From the NCBI RefSeq assembly GCF_022559625.1, contig NZ_CP042288.1:1808155-1872154 (forward strand): a stretch of DNA of 64,000 bases, written 5' to 3'. Below, in pieces: positions 8,093 through 17,826 of this stretch. Positions within the stretch are counted from its first letter, which is position 1. Each line of letters starts with the position of its first letter. Source of the stretch: Aquisalinus flavus (GTDB lineage Bacteria > Pseudomonadota > Alphaproteobacteria > Caulobacterales > Parvularculaceae). The translations under genes and the position numbers were made by a program. The notes under the pieces are model-generated. The model was not told the DNA's origin, ran no database searches, and saw nothing but the letters and a program-made list of their open reading frames with translations.

Positions 8093-9388
8093 TCAGATGA
8101 CAGCGGAATCCTTGATGGCTTCGCCGTCGGCTTGCGCCTCTGCGCCCGTCTCCTCGGCTTTGCCATCATGGCGCAGGCCGACATCGTAGACCGCCGGCGC
8201 GGGCCCGGACGGCACGCTGCGATAATCGCCGCGATCTTCCTGGGGGACGGATTTTCTGCGGGTCATGCGGTAGAGGCTGAAGCCGGCCACTAGCGCATAG
8301 ACCGTGGCGCAGTAGTAGAACAGGGACTGCGCCCCACCGGCGCCCATCACGAGGGGCGCGAGGATCGGGCCAAGCACCGCCCCGACCCCGTACAGCAGCA
8401 GCAGGCCGCCATTGATCGACACGAAATCGTCTTCTTCGGCGTAGTCGTTTGCATGGGCAATACCAAGCCCGAACAGCGGCAGGTGGAACGCACCGATGAA
8501 AAAGCCGGCGGCGACCAGCAGGCCCTGCGAAACCGTGGCAAGGAAGGCAATGGCGATCATTGCCAGCGCCGCCCCGCCGGCAATGGCGATGATGACGAGC
8601 CGCCGGTCGAGCCGGTCAGACAGCATGCCGACCGGCCATTGCGACACGGCGCCGCCGAGGATCAGCGCGCTCATGAACAGGGCGACGGTGCTGACCCTAT
8701 AGCCGAGATCCTGGATCACGACCGGAATGAGTGCCCAGAAGGCACTGCCGGCGATGCCGAACCCCAGCACGGCAGCAACGGCCAGCGGCGACACCCGCCA
8801 TAGCCTGCCAAGGTCCAGCCGGGCCGATTTGATCGGTCGCGGCTGGGCCGATGTCGTCAGGGCGACAGGGACCAGCGAGATAGAAATCAGGACCGACACG
8901 ATGATGAACAGGACGAAACCGCTTGGATCGGCGAGGTTGAGCAGGAACTGGCCCGCCGTCACCGCCGTGAAATCGGAAATGCGATAGACCGACAGGATCT
9001 GGCCGCGATTGGCATTCGACGCCTTTTCGTTCAGCCAGCTCTCTATGATCATCTGCAGCCCGGCAAAACAGAACCCGGCAATGACGCGCAGGACCAGCCA
9101 GACCGCCGGCTCCACCAGGATCGAGTGGAGAAGCGTGATCGCCGAGGCGATGGAGGCAAAGGCGGTGAAGGCGCGGACATGGCCGACATTCATGATGAAG
9201 CGCGGCGCGAAGCGGCATCCGGCAATGAAGCCGCCGAAAAAGGCAGAGGTCAGGAATCCGATCCAGGCCAGCGAGAACCCTTCCATGTTCGCGCGCAGCG
9301 ACAGGAGGGTGTTTTGCAGGCCATTGGCCCCGAGCAGGATGGCGGCGGCAATCAGCAGCGACAGGACAGGAAGCAGGGTCTTTCTCAT
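8093..9388 (-). CDS. MFS transporter, YcaD-like, copy 2
   Basis: Protein of 431 residues that aligns over its whole length with the next gene (6749-8011): the same LLGANGLQNTLLSLRANMEGF N-terminus, GCRFAPRFIMNVGHVRAFTAF loop, FVSINGGLLLLYG segment and SVPSGPAPAVYD tail motif. The pair is an old tandem duplication, diverged at many positions, with 81 bp between the copies. Both are on the minus strand and probably co-transcribed. Why both are kept is unknown; they may carry related substrates or form a heteromer. Confidence 0.88.
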   Translation of the reverse strand: MRKTLLPVLSLLIAAAILLGANGLQNTLLSLRANMEGFSLAWIGFLTSAFFGGFIAGCRFAPRFIMNVGHVRAFTAFASIASAITLLHSILVEPAVWLVLRVIAGFCFAGLQMIIESWLNEKASNANRGQILSVYRISDFTAVTAGQFLLNLADPSGFVLFIIVSVLISISLVPVALTTSAQPRPIKSARLDLGRLWRVSPLAVAAVLGFGIAGSAFWALIPVVIQDLGYRVSTVALFMSALILGGAVSQWPVGMLSDRLDRRLVIIAIAGGAALAMIAIAFLATVSQGLLVAAGFFIGAFHLPLFGLGIAHANDYAEEDDFVSINGGLLLLYGVGAVLGPILAPLVMGAGGAQSLFYYCATVYALVAGFSLYRMTRRKSVPQEDRGDYRSVPSGPAPAVYDVGLRHDGKAEETGAEAQADGEAIKDSAVI

Positions 9389-9437
9389 TGGAAAAACCTA
9401 AATGCTGCACCGCAAAATGCAAATTTTCGGGCCGGAA

Positions 9438-10244
9438 TTACTGGCTTTCAGGGCTTTTGAAGGAGTGAGCATGGTTCAGGGGTCCATTACCCGAACCCAG
9501 CCCCGGCGCCGTCTTGATCGCCATCCAGACATAATCGAGCGCGCGGGTCACCGCCTGGTCGATATCGAGCCCCTGGGCGAGCCCCGCCGCGATCGCCGAG
9601 GCGAGCGTGCAACCGGTGCCGTGGGTATTGGTCGAGCGGATACGCGGCTTGAGGAAGGCGCGCGGCGGATGATCTCTCGTACACAGAACATCCGTCACCG
9701 TGTCGGCGCCGCCATGACCGCCCTTGACGAGGGCTGCCTGGGCCCCTGCCCGGACCAGGGCCTGGCCGGCGAGCTTCTGGGTCGCCTCGCCGGTCACGGT
9801 CAGGCCGGTCAAGGCTTCAGCCTCCGGCATGTTGGGTGTGACGAGCGTTGTGAGAGCCAACAGCCTATCCTGAATGAAGGCAGCAACATCGCTGTCGCCA
9901 AGAGCATCGCCGGATGTCGCCACCAGCACTGGATCGAGCACCGCCGGGATGGCCGGGTTGGCCTTCAGCACTGCCTCGATGATCCCGGCTGTCGAGACCG
10001 ACCCGATCATGCCGATCTTGATCACGTCAGCGCCGATATCGGACAGAACGGCGTCGATCTGGCCGCTGATAATGTCGGGAGGGATCGCGTGAATGCCGGT
10101 GACGCCCAGCGTGTTCTGCACCGTCACCGCCGTGATCGCCGTCGCCGCATAGGCGCCAAGCGCCGTCACGGCCTTGATATCGGCCTGGATGCCCGCCCCG
10201 CCGGAGGGATCGGACCCGGCAATGATCAGGACACGGCCTTTCAT
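9438..10244 (-). CDS. thiD: Hydroxymethylpyrimidine/phosphomethylpyrimidine kinase
   Basis: Phosphorylates HMP and HMP-phosphate in thiamine synthesis. The ribokinase-like fold has 268 residues. It begins VLIIAGSDPSGGAGIQADIK (HMP binding) and has QNTLGVTG, IKIGMIGS, DPVLVATSGD and near the C-terminus the anion-hole motif GTGCTLASAIAAGLA with the catalytic Asp/Cys neighbourhood. Its ATG overlaps the TGA of the upstream membrane-protein gene (ATGA), so the two are translationally coupled. thiE lies elsewhere in the window (27.9 kb). No TPP riboswitch motif is visible upstream. Confidence 0.95.
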   Translation of the reverse strand: MKGRVLIIAGSDPSGGAGIQADIKAVTALGAYAATAITAVTVQNTLGVTGIHAIPPDIISGQIDAVLSDIGADVIKIGMIGSVSTAGIIEAVLKANPAIPAVLDPVLVATSGDALGDSDVAAFIQDRLLALTTLVTPNMPEAEALTGLTVTGEATQKLAGQALVRAGAQAALVKGGHGGADTVTDVLCTRDHPPRAFLKPRIRSTNTHGTGCTLASAIAAGLAQGLDIDQAVTRALDYVWMAIKTAPGLGSGNGPLNHAHSFKSPESQ

Positions 10245-10768
10245 TTCTTATCCGTCCTGAGTTTATTGGTTATCGGTATACGAAAAAATATGAGTGCAAC
10301 TCCCAAAATGGCTTTCACCAATGCAGATATCGTGGATTCAATAAGTGTATCGGGAAAAAGAGGCGGTGTTTTCTGCATATCGGCGCCATGATTACGGGCC
10401 AGATCAGGAATTTGCGACAGGTATAGCGATACCCATCGCCAGAGTTCCGGCGCAAATTCTGATAGTGCCGATACGATGAAATATACTCCCAATAGAGCTG
10501 ATCCAACCGTAATAAGCGTTTCTTCGCTAACTGGTTCCTGTTCTGCCGAGCCGAGCCCTTTTCCAACCAATCGGCCGAACGGACCCGATACGACAATGAG
10601 CACCAGACCCAATAGAAGACCTGCCGCTCCATAGACGATCAAACTGATGCTCTGCGACGGATCGCTTGTCGTCGACAGATAAACACCCCAGGAAATCGTA
10701 TAGATGGCATTGATGATGAAACTGACCGCCAGCACGCGCAGCAGGACGACTGCTATACCCTTGACCAT
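10241..10768 (-). CDS. Small membrane protein, unknown
   Basis: Protein of 175 residues with about four hydrophobic helices: near 5-25, 38-60, 80-102 and 145-165. The loop between the last two is polar and probably periplasmic (LARNHGADMQKTPPLFPDTL). The C-terminus is basic (ITNKLRTDKK). The start at 10768 is set by AGGAGAGG upstream. It shows lower GC and less biased codon use than its neighbours, which may mark it as a recent arrival. It overlaps thiD by four bases, but nothing in the sequence links it to thiamine. Confidence 0.7.
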   Translation of the reverse strand: MVKGIAVVLLRVLAVSFIINAIYTISWGVYLSTTSDPSQSISLIVYGAAGLLLGLVLIVVSGPFGRLVGKGLGSAEQEPVSEETLITVGSALLGVYFIVSALSEFAPELWRWVSLYLSQIPDLARNHGADMQKTPPLFPDTLIESTISALVKAILGVALIFFRIPITNKLRTDKK

Positions 10769-10813
10769 ATGCCTCTCCTCTTGTCGAGGAAAGCCTAGCA
10801 AGTCAGGGTTGTC

Positions 10814-12184
10814 TTAGCCAATCGCTTCTTCGAGCGCCGCGACGATATCCTTCACGCCGCGCCTGACCAGGGTTTCGTCCTCGCCTTCGGCCATGACACG
10901 GATGACCGGCTCGGTACCGGATTTGCGGATGACGACGCGGCCCTTGCCGTTGAACGCGGCTTCGGCCTCTTCAATGGCTTTCTTGACCTGCTTGTCATCC
11001 AGCGGATCGCCGGCCTTGTAATGGACGTTCTCCAGCAGGCTCGGAAATGGCTTGAAGCGGTTGCAGACTTCCGAGACCGGCTTGTCTTCCGCGGCGACGA
11101 CGGCGAGCACCTGCAGCGCCGTGATGAGGCCGTCGCCCGTCGTTGCGTAGTCTGTCAGAATGACGTGGCCGGACGGTTCGCCGCCGATATTGGCTTCGCT
11201 CTCGCGCATCGCTTCGACAACATAGCGGTCGCCGACTTTCGTCCGTGTCAGGCCAAGGCCGAGGCCTTCGAGATATTTTTCGAACCCCATATTGGCCATG
11301 ATGGTGGAGATGACCTTGCCGCCGCGCAGGCGCCCGCGCTCATGCCAATGGGCCGCGACCGTTGCCATCATCTGGTCGCCATCGATGATACGGCCCTTCT
11401 CGTCGCAGATGATGACGCGGTCGGCGTCGCCGTCGAGGGCGATGCCGATATCGGCGCGGTATTCCTCGACCGCCTCCTGCATCGCTTTCGGTGCCGTGGA
11501 GCCGACGCCGCGATTGATGTTATAGCCGTTCGGCGCAACGCCGATGGTCTTCACATCCGCGCCGAGTTCCCACAGCACGCTGGGGGCGACCTTGTAGGCG
11601 GCGCCATTGGCGCAATCGAGCACGACACGCAGGCCTTCCAGTGACAGGTGGCGCGGGAACGTGCCCTTGGCAAATTCGATATAGCGCGCACCGGCATCTT
11701 CAATGCGCTTGGCCCGGCCAAGATCCTGCGCCTCGGCGAGGCCTACGTCAGGACTATCGCCCATCAGGCGCTCGATCTCCAGTTCGACATCGTCGGACAG
11801 CTTGTAGCCGTCAGGGCCGAAAAACTTGATACCATTATCATGATACGGATTATGGGAGGCGGAAATCATCACGCCGATATCGGCACGCAAGGAGCGTGTC
11901 AGCATCGCCATCGCCGGCGTCGGCAGCGGGCCAAGCAGGAAGACATCCATGCCGGCGGCGGTGAAACCGGCGGTCAGCGCAGGTTCGATCATGTAACCCG
12001 AGAGCCGCGTATCCTTGCCGATGACGACCCGGTGGCGATGCTCGCCCCGGCGAAAGACGCGGCCCGCGGCCATGCCGATGCGCAATATATTGGCCGGCGT
12101 CATGGCGCCGGCATTGGCCAGTCCGCGCACACCATCCGTGCCGAAGATTTCGCGTTCCGGTGTCTTTGCTTCGTCGCCGCGCAT
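10814..12184 (-). CDS. glmM: Phosphoglucosamine mutase
   Basis: Converts glucosamine-6-phosphate to glucosamine-1-phosphate for UDP-GlcNAc, peptidoglycan and LPS synthesis. With the ATG at 12184 the protein has 456 residues. It has the N-terminal FGTDGVRG, the active-site serine loop [16 protein letters not shown], the metal-binding DGDADR loop, GGEPSGH, and the phosphate-binding [12 protein letters not shown] near the C-terminus. A TTG at 12217 with GAGG five bases upstream would add a lysine-rich [10 protein letters not shown] extension. It lies downstream of folP and ftsH on the same strand, as in many alphaproteobacteria. Confidence 0.95.
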   Translation of the reverse strand: MRGDEAKTPEREIFGTDGVRGLANAGAMTPANILRIGMAAGRVFRRGEHRHRVVIGKDTRLSGYMIEPALTAGFTAAGMDVFLLGPLPTPAMAMLTRSLRADIGVMISASHNPYHDNGIKFFGPDGYKLSDDVELEIERLMGDSPDVGLAEAQDLGRAKRIEDAGARYIEFAKGTFPRHLSLEGLRVVLDCANGAAYKVAPSVLWELGADVKTIGVAPNGYNINRGVGSTAPKAMQEAVEEYRADIGIALDGDADRVIICDEKGRIIDGDQMMATVAAHWHERGRLRGGKVISTIMANMGFEKYLEGLGLGLTRTKVGDRYVVEAMRESEANIGGEPSGHVILTDYATTGDGLITALQVLAVVAAEDKPVSEVCNRFKPFPSLLENVHYKAGDPLDDKQVKKAIEEAEAAFNGKGRVVIRKSGTEPVIRVMAEGEDETLVRRGVKDIVAALEEAIG

Positions 12185-12331
12185 GGCTTTCTCTTTATGT
12201 TTTTTCTTCTTACCCAAAATGACCTCGCAAAAGCGGTCATGGCGTGTCTAGCAGGAGGCACACCCGAATTCGAGCGCATCCTACATCACAAATTACGACG
12301 AACGGTTAACGATCCATACTCCTTGTTTGCC

Positions 12332-12375
12332 GCGTTTCCTGACGGTGAACCGGTTTCCACTTCACCGGGAAACGC
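12332..12375. promoter_or_regulatory. Stable hairpin between folP and glmM
   Basis: GCGTTTCC (12332-12339) pairs with GGAAACGC (12368-12375), and inside it CGGTGAA (12343-12349) pairs with TTCACCG (12361-12367). This gives 15 bp in all, with a TGA bulge and an 11-base loop. No T-run follows on either side, so it is not a standard terminator. It starts directly after the folP stop and may stabilise the folP mRNA or separate it from glmM. Confidence 0.45.
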
Positions 12376-12376
12376 T

Positions 12377-13177
12377 TCAGGGGCGTTCTATCGCCGAAAA
12401 GATGGCGAGAGCCTGGCGCGTGGCGGCGACATCATGGACACGGAAGATGCTGGCCCCTCGGGTTGCTCCCGCGAGCACGGCAGCGAGCGACCCGCCGAGA
12501 CGCTTGTCGGCCGGCATGTCCCGGTCAAGCGTGGAGATGAACCGCTTGCGCGAGGCGCCAAGCAGCACCGGGCAGCCAAGCGCGGCGAGATGCTCCAGTC
12601 CCGCGAGCAAGGCGATATTGTGCTGCACGGTCTTGCCAAAGCCGATGCCGGGATCGACGAGGAGTCGGTCTTTCGCAATTCCAGCGGCCCCACACGCCTC
12701 GATCCGGCCGCCGAGCCAATCGCGCACCTCCGCGACGACATCGCCATAAACAGGGTTCTGCTGCATGGTCTTCGGATCGCCTTGGGCGTGCATCAGGACG
12801 ATAGGGATGGCGAGGTCCGCTGCCGTCTCAAGGCTGTCCTCGGCATAGGTCAGGGCGGAGACATCATTCCAGATATGCGCCCCGGCGGCGCGAGCGGCGC
12901 GGGCGACGGCTGGCTTGCGGGTGTCGATGGACACGCTGGCATCTGTCTGGCTCACCAGCCCCTCGATCACCGGCACGACGCGGGCGATCTCTTCATCGGC
13001 CGGAACATCGTCCGCGCCCGGACGGGTTGATTCCCCGCCAATATCGAGAATATGGGCCCCCTCCTCCACGAGCTGCAAGCCATGCTCGATCGCGCGGGCC
13101 GCATCGGCAAAGCGCCCGCCATCGGAAAAGCTGTCCGGGGTGACGTTGACGATCCCCATGATCCGGAAATTGCTCAT
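12377..13177 (-). CDS. folP: Dihydropteroate synthase
   Basis: Joins p-aminobenzoate to dihydropterin pyrophosphate in folate synthesis; it is the sulfonamide target. The protein has 266 residues in a TIM barrel. Signature segments are IMGIVNVTPDSFSDGG at the N-terminus, DIGGESTRPGAD, SIDTRKP, WNDVSAL, LMHAQGDPKTMQ, DPGIGFGKT, LLGASRKRF and the C-terminal GASIFRVHDV. The start at 13177 follows GGAGGG; the ATG at 13192 would place that ribosome site inside the gene. It is separated from ftsH by an intrinsic terminator, so it needs its own promoter or readthrough. Confidence 0.96.
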   Translation of the reverse strand: MSNFRIMGIVNVTPDSFSDGGRFADAARAIEHGLQLVEEGAHILDIGGESTRPGADDVPADEEIARVVPVIEGLVSQTDASVSIDTRKPAVARAARAAGAHIWNDVSALTYAEDSLETAADLAIPIVLMHAQGDPKTMQQNPVYGDVVAEVRDWLGGRIEACGAAGIAKDRLLVDPGIGFGKTVQHNIALLAGLEHLAALGCPVLLGASRKRFISTLDRDMPADKRLGGSLAAVLAGATRGASIFRVHDVAATRQALAIFSAIERP

Positions 13178-13190
13178 AAGCCCTCCAAAC

Positions 13191-13226
13191 AAAAAAGCCG
13201 CATGCGGAGAACATGCGGCTTTTTCG
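13191..13226 (-). terminator. Intrinsic terminator of ftsH
   Basis: AAAAAGCCGCATG (13192-13204) pairs with CATGCGGCTTTTT (13212-13224) around the loop CGGAGAA. On the minus strand the stem ends in TTTTTT, 18 bases after the ftsH stop codon. The A-tract on the other side could also make it work in reverse. Confidence 0.9.
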
Positions 13227-13243
13227 GGATTGGTTCAATTCCT

Positions 13244-15175
13244 TCAGGCGTTTTGCGGCTCGCCGTCCGGCGCATCGCCTTCCTTGCCCTTGCTGCCGTC
13301 CGAAGACGGTGCACCGGTGCTCGGGACGGAGGATGGCGGATCCTGCGGCTTGTCGAACGGATCATCGCGCACGATCTTGCCGCCATTCAGGAGCTGGTTG
13401 ATCTCCTCGCCGGTCAGCGTCTCGTATTCCAGCAGTGCTGCAGCGATTGCCTGCCAGCCATCGCGTCGCTCTGTGAGGATCCGCTTGGCTTCGAGATAGC
13501 CGTCATTGACGAGGCGCTTGACCTCCTCATCGATCAGCTGGGCCGTCTCCTCGGAGATATTCTGTGTACGCGACACGGAATGGCCGAGGAACACCTCGTC
13601 CTGGTTCTCGCCATAGGCAACGAAGCCGAGCTTGTCGGAATAACCCCATTGCGTGACCATGCGGCGAGCGAGCTTGGTCGCCTGTTCGATGTCGGAGGCG
13701 GCACCAGAGGTGACCTGCTCCTTGCCGAACTGTAATTCCTCGGCGACACGGCCGCCCATCATGACCGCAAGACGCGATGTCATCTGGACGTAGTTCATGG
13801 AGTATTTATCCGCTTCCGGCAGCTGCATGACAAGGCCGAGGGCCCGGCCGCGCGGGATGATGGTTGCCTTATGCACGGGATCGGATTCCGGCACCGTCAG
13901 CGCGACGATGGCGTGACCGGCCTCGTGATAAGCGGTGTTGCGCTTTTCCTTCTCGCTCATGACCATGGAGCGGCGCTCCGCTCCCATCATGATCTTGTCC
14001 TTGGCGTCCTCGAATTCCTTGTTGGTGACGAGACGCTTGTTGCGCCGTGCCGCCAGCAGGGCAGCCTCGTTGACGAGGTTGGCGAGATCGGCACCGGAAA
14101 AGCCCGGCGTGCCGCGCGCGATGGTGCGGATATTCACATCGGGACCAAGCGGCACTTTCTTGATATGAACGGAGAGAATCTTCTCGCGCCCGACAAGGTC
14201 CGGGTTCGGCACGACGACCTGGCGGTCGAAACGGCCCGGGCGCAGCAGCGCCGGGTCGAGAACGTCCGGCCGGTTGGTCGCGGCGATGAGGATGATGCCT
14301 TCATTGGTCTCGAAACCGTCCATCTCGACGAGCAGCTGGTTCAGGGTCTGCTCACGTTCGTCATTGCCGCCGCCAAGGCCGGCGCCGCGGGAACGGCCGA
14401 CCGCATCGATCTCGTCAATGAAGATAATGCAGGGCGCGTTTTTCTTGGCCTGCTCGAACATGTCGCGGACCCGGGATGCACCGACGCCGACGAACATTTC
14501 AACGAAGTCCGAGCCGGAGATGGTGAAGAACGGCACGTTGGCCTCCCCCGCAATGGCGCGGGCAAGCAGCGTCTTACCGGTACCCGGCGGGCCGACGAGA
14601 AGTGCGCCTTTCGGAATCTTGCCGCCAAGGCGCTGGAAGCGCATCGGATCCTTCAGATAATCGACGATCTCTTCGAGCTCTTCCTTGGCTTCGTCGATAC
14701 CGGCGACGTCATCGAAGGTGATCCGGCCATGGCGCTCGGTCAGCAGCTTGGCGCGCGATTTGCCGAAGCCCATGGCTTTGCCATTACCGCCTTGCATCTG
14801 CCGCATGGCGAAGAACAGGAGCGCCAGCAGGAGCGCAAAGGGCAGAAGGTTGATGAAGATGGACAAGAGCAGCGGCATGTCCTCTTCCGGCTTGAACTCG
14901 ACATTGATGCCGCTCGCTTCGGCGCGGTCCGCCACGGTAGGCTGGATCGTCTGCGGCACGGCAACGATATAGGCATCGCCACCGGCTGTCGTGCCCGTAG
15001 CCTTCTCGCCTTCGAAAGTGATGGAACTGATGTTGCCGCTATCGAGCTGTTCGGAGAACTGCGAATAGGTCAGCCTGTCGACGCTGGTGCTGGGACCGCT
15101 GGACGAAACATAGTGCACCATCAAGAGGAGCACGAGGAACATCACAGCCCAGATCAGCCAGTTACGTCCATTCAT
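13244..15175 (-). CDS. ftsH: ATP-dependent zinc metalloprotease FtsH
   Basis: Membrane-bound AAA+ protease that removes misassembled membrane proteins and regulatory proteins, including LpxC in Gram-negatives. The protein has 643 residues: membrane helix 5-22, periplasmic domain, membrane helix about 101-125, Walker A GPPGTGKT (195-202), Walker B FIDEID (252-257), second region of homology [20 protein letters not shown], and zinc site HEAGH (417-421). The C-terminal tail is Pro/Ser/Asp-rich. The start at 15175 (MNGRNWLIW) follows AGGA and fits the family; the open frame upstream to 15520 overlaps tilS and is not coding. It is 65 bp from tilS. Confidence 0.97.
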   Translation of the reverse strand: MNGRNWLIWAVMFLVLLLMVHYVSSSGPSTSVDRLTYSQFSEQLDSGNISSITFEGEKATGTTAGGDAYIVAVPQTIQPTVADRAEASGINVEFKPEEDMPLLLSIFINLLPFALLLALLFFAMRQMQGGNGKAMGFGKSRAKLLTERHGRITFDDVAGIDEAKEELEEIVDYLKDPMRFQRLGGKIPKGALLVGPPGTGKTLLARAIAGEANVPFFTISGSDFVEMFVGVGASRVRDMFEQAKKNAPCIIFIDEIDAVGRSRGAGLGGGNDEREQTLNQLLVEMDGFETNEGIILIAATNRPDVLDPALLRPGRFDRQVVVPNPDLVGREKILSVHIKKVPLGPDVNIRTIARGTPGFSGADLANLVNEAALLAARRNKRLVTNKEFEDAKDKIMMGAERRSMVMSEKEKRNTAYHEAGHAIVALTVPESDPVHKATIIPRGRALGLVMQLPEADKYSMNYVQMTSRLAVMMGGRVAEELQFGKEQVTSGAASDIEQATKLARRMVTQWGYSDKLGFVAYGENQDEVFLGHSVSRTQNISEETAQLIDEEVKRLVNDGYLEAKRILTERRDGWQAIAAALLEYETLTGEEINQLLNGGKIVRDDPFDKPQDPPSSVPSTGAPSSDGSKGKEGDAPDGEPQNA

Positions 15176-15240
15176 TGAAAAATCCTGTTCTTGCTTCGGG
15201 TCTTGTTTCGGGTCTTGGTTTTGGCTCTGGCCAGCGCCAT

Positions 15241-16575
15241 TCAGAAGCGAATGATCCGGCGGAAAAGTCGTTCTTCGGTTAACGCTTCTACATGTAAGTC
15301 GGCGCCGGCCTGGTTCCAAGGCGCAGCCGCATGCCAAAGCATTGTTTTTGCGTAAGACGGCACTGCAATTAACCGGCCATCTCGCCACAGTCCCGGCATC
15401 GTAGAGGCAAGGCGGGTTCTTGTCACCGGGCCGCTGGCTGAAAGTGCGATGGGAGCGAGAGAAAAACCGCTTTGATTCCGGGTATTTGCGGGGATTGCGA
15501 CGATAAACCGCCGGTCCCACAGGAGCCGGTCCGGCGCGTCTGGTCCGATCTCGATCACTGCCCCGCCGCCAGCGCCGTCCGCGCGCCCATTGAGGGCCGC
15601 CGGCTCGCGCATGATAATCAAATCGTCTCCCTCAGGCGCGCACAATGCGCCGCCCAGGGTCATGGCGGTCTCGCGCCAGCCGCCAGGCATTTCGGCCGGG
15701 GCGACGGGCATGTCGCTGCCGCCGACGGCCTCGACCGAGCGGGCGAGCAGCCTGGTGGCGAACAGGTCGGGCAGGCCCTCAAGCCGTTTACGCGACAGGA
15801 CGATTGCACCGGCGCCCGTCAGCCATCCGCCGCAGGCGCGGAAGGTCTCTGCCAGCTGCGACTCCTGCAGAGCCACGGTGTCCGCGAGCGATGCCGCCAT
15901 GCGGTTGAGCGCATCGACGCCGAGAAAGTCCTGAACGCCGGTGGCCGCGAGGAAGGCCCGGCGGCGCACCCGCTCATAGGCCGGGTCATCATTGGACGGA
16001 TCGTCGGCGACCGGCAGCCCGTTGGCGGCGGCAATCCCGCGCAAGGCCGACCGCCGCCATGACAGGAGCGGACGCAGCAGCCGGACTGGCAGCCCCGCCC
16101 CTGCGGCGATCAGCCTCTCCCGCGGCATGGCTGCGAGCCCGTCGACGCCGCTGCCGCGCGCCAGCCGGGCAAAGACGGTTTCGGCCTGGTCGTCGGCATG
16201 GTGGGCGGTCATCAGCACGCGCACGCCTTTTTCGTTGCAGGCTCGGGCAAGCAGCCCGTACCGCATGGCCCGCGCGGCCGCCTGGATGCCTGTGACGGGC
16301 TTGTCGCCGGTCCATTGCAATGTCTCGTGTGCGATCCCCTGCGCCATGCACCATTCGGCGACCATTGCCGCTTCGCCAGCCGATCCGGCGCGTAAGCCGT
16401 GATCGACGGTCAGGGCGAGGATGCAGTCTTTCGGAACGGCTTGCGCCACGGCCCAGAGCAGCGCCATGGAATCGGCGCCGCCCGAGACCGCAACAGCAAG
16501 ACGCTCGCCCCTGTCGGGGGTGAGCGCTTCGGTCACCTGCTCGATGAGCTTTGTGTCGTCGTCGTCGCTCAGCAC
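15241..16575 (-). CDS. tilS: tRNA(Ile)-lysidine synthetase
   Basis: Adds lysine to C34 of the AUA-reading tRNA(Ile), an essential modification. The protein has 444 residues, with the PP-loop SGGADS at 31-36, LTVDHGLR, a [21 protein letters not shown] segment typical of TilS, and RPLLSWRR. The C-terminal half is poorly conserved, as usual in alphaproteobacteria. The start is GTG at 16575, with AAGG four bases upstream, and overlaps the ybgF stop by seven bases. It keeps its usual alphaproteobacterial place between ybgF and ftsH. Confidence 0.93.
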   Translation of the reverse strand: MLSDDDDTKLIEQVTEALTPDRGERLAVAVSGGADSMALLWAVAQAVPKDCILALTVDHGLRAGSAGEAAMVAEWCMAQGIAHETLQWTGDKPVTGIQAAARAMRYGLLARACNEKGVRVLMTAHHADDQAETVFARLARGSGVDGLAAMPRERLIAAGAGLPVRLLRPLLSWRRSALRGIAAANGLPVADDPSNDDPAYERVRRRAFLAATGVQDFLGVDALNRMAASLADTVALQESQLAETFRACGGWLTGAGAIVLSRKRLEGLPDLFATRLLARSVEAVGGSDMPVAPAEMPGGWRETAMTLGGALCAPEGDDLIIMREPAALNGRADGAGGGAVIEIGPDAPDRLLWDRRFIVAIPANTRNQSGFSLAPIALSASGPVTRTRLASTMPGLWRDGRLIAVPSYAKTMLWHAAAPWNQAGADLHVEALTEERLFRRIIRF

Positions 16576-17675
16576 CCGGCCTTGCCGCGTTCGATCGCCA
16601 TGCGGTCCCGCAGGGCCGGCGTCATGTTGGGATATTTGCTGCCCATGACCGAGTAGATCTGGCAGGCCTCGGCATTCTTGCCCAGACGGTTATAGGAGAT
16701 GCCGAGCTTGAGATAGCTTTCCGGTGCCCTCGCGTCATCAGGCCATTTCTTGATGTGGTCAAGAAAGGCGACAGCCGCGCGTGAATTGGCACCGGTCGCC
16801 AGATAGATCTCGCCCAGCCGGTACTGCGCATCGGCCGCGCGCGGGTCGTCCGGATAATCGGCAAGGAATTGCGAGAAGCCTTCTTCCGCCTCCTGATAAT
16901 TGCCACTGAGAAGCGCGTCGAAGGCGCCTTCATAGGCGGCGTCAGGGTCCATCAGCCGGTCTTCCGCGTCGTTGATGACGGGAAAAGGACTATCGACACC
17001 CGGCGGCAACCCGGTTTCCACACCAGTGTTCCGGCCGGAATTCTGGCCATTATTCATCGTGCCGCCATTGCCGCCATCGGCAGGACGCACAGGCGCGCGG
17101 CCGCGAAGGTCCGAGGGACCGCCGGTGGCACCGCCGCCATATTGGGCCGACGAATCGTCTTCATACAGAAGGCCGGACCCGTCATCATAGGGCCCGTCAC
17201 CATAGCCGCCCTGCGAGCCTGTCTCGGCCTGTTGCTGGCCCATTACCGACAAGGCCTGCGTCAGCGACTCGATACGGCGATTGTTCTGGTCGATCTCATA
17301 GCGCAGACGTTCGACGTCGCCGGTCAGGGTCTGCAGCTCGCGTTCGATCTGGCTGACCCGGACGGTCATCGACGCCGCCGAACTGTCAGGCCCCTGCGGA
17401 AGGCCGGACTGGCCCGTGACGCTGGATGGATCGAAACGAACGCCCTCGGCGGAATAGACCACGCCTTGCAGGTCAGAAATCGCCCGCTCGATCCGGCTTA
17501 ACCGTTCCGGCGTCACTCCCTGCTGCTGGGCGCTGGCCGTGCCACTCACAGCGGTGGACAGCCCGATGCCTGAAAAGGCAAGAACCGTCAGCACACAGGC
17601 CTTTTTCAAGGCATGGCGAAAGTGCCTGGTGTTAGACCCGATACTTGGCATCGTCAGGGGCATGGTCGACCTCAT
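16569..17675 (-). CDS. ybgF: Tol-Pal system protein YbgF/CpoB
   Basis: Periplasmic partner of TolA that coordinates outer-membrane constriction with peptidoglycan synthesis. The protein has 368 residues. A long basic N-terminal segment leads into a signal peptide ending near SGTASAQQQ. An N-terminal coiled coil (about 45-170, with IERAISDLQGV and SQIERELQTLTGDVERLRYEIDQ type heptads) is the trimerisation domain. A low-complexity Gly/Asp/Ser/Pro linker follows, then three TPR-like repeats (AYEGAFDALLSGNYQEAEEGF, AADAQYRLGEIYL and PESYLKLGISYNRLG). The start at 17675 has AGGA upstream; the ATGs at 17663 and 17651 are alternatives. Confidence 0.92.
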   Translation of the reverse strand: MRSTMPLTMPSIGSNTRHFRHALKKACVLTVLAFSGIGLSTAVSGTASAQQQGVTPERLSRIERAISDLQGVVYSAEGVRFDPSSVTGQSGLPQGPDSSAASMTVRVSQIERELQTLTGDVERLRYEIDQNNRRIESLTQALSVMGQQQAETGSQGGYGDGPYDDGSGLLYEDDSSAQYGGGATGGPSDLRGRAPVRPADGGNGGTMNNGQNSGRNTGVETGLPPGVDSPFPVINDAEDRLMDPDAAYEGAFDALLSGNYQEAEEGFSQFLADYPDDPRAADAQYRLGEIYLATGANSRAAVAFLDHIKKWPDDARAPESYLKLGISYNRLGKNAEACQIYSVMGSKYPNMTPALRDRMAIERGKAGC

Positions 17676-17762
17676 CTGTTTCCTGCGGTTCACAATAGTC
17701 AGCGTTACCGTGTCAGGCAACGATGGTAAAACTGTGACAGACGGTTTTGCCGTCATCATCAT

Positions 17763-17796
17763 AAAAAATGCGCCAGAGCAGGTCTGGCGCATTTCA
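17763..17796 (-). terminator. Intrinsic terminator of pal
   Basis: AAATGCGCCAGA (17766-17777) and TCTGGCGCATTT (17783-17794) form a 12-bp stem with loop GCAGG. On the minus strand it ends in TTTTTTA, 33 bases after the pal stop. It separates the tol-pal transcript from ybgF-tilS. Confidence 0.88.
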
Positions 17797-17826
17797 TTTC
17801 AGCCACAATGGCGATCACGGGACGCC

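Noticed and set aside
10241-10768. Foreign island suggested by the lower GC of this gene
   Set aside because: It is a single short gene without integrase, repeats or tRNA nearby; the composition difference alone is not enough.
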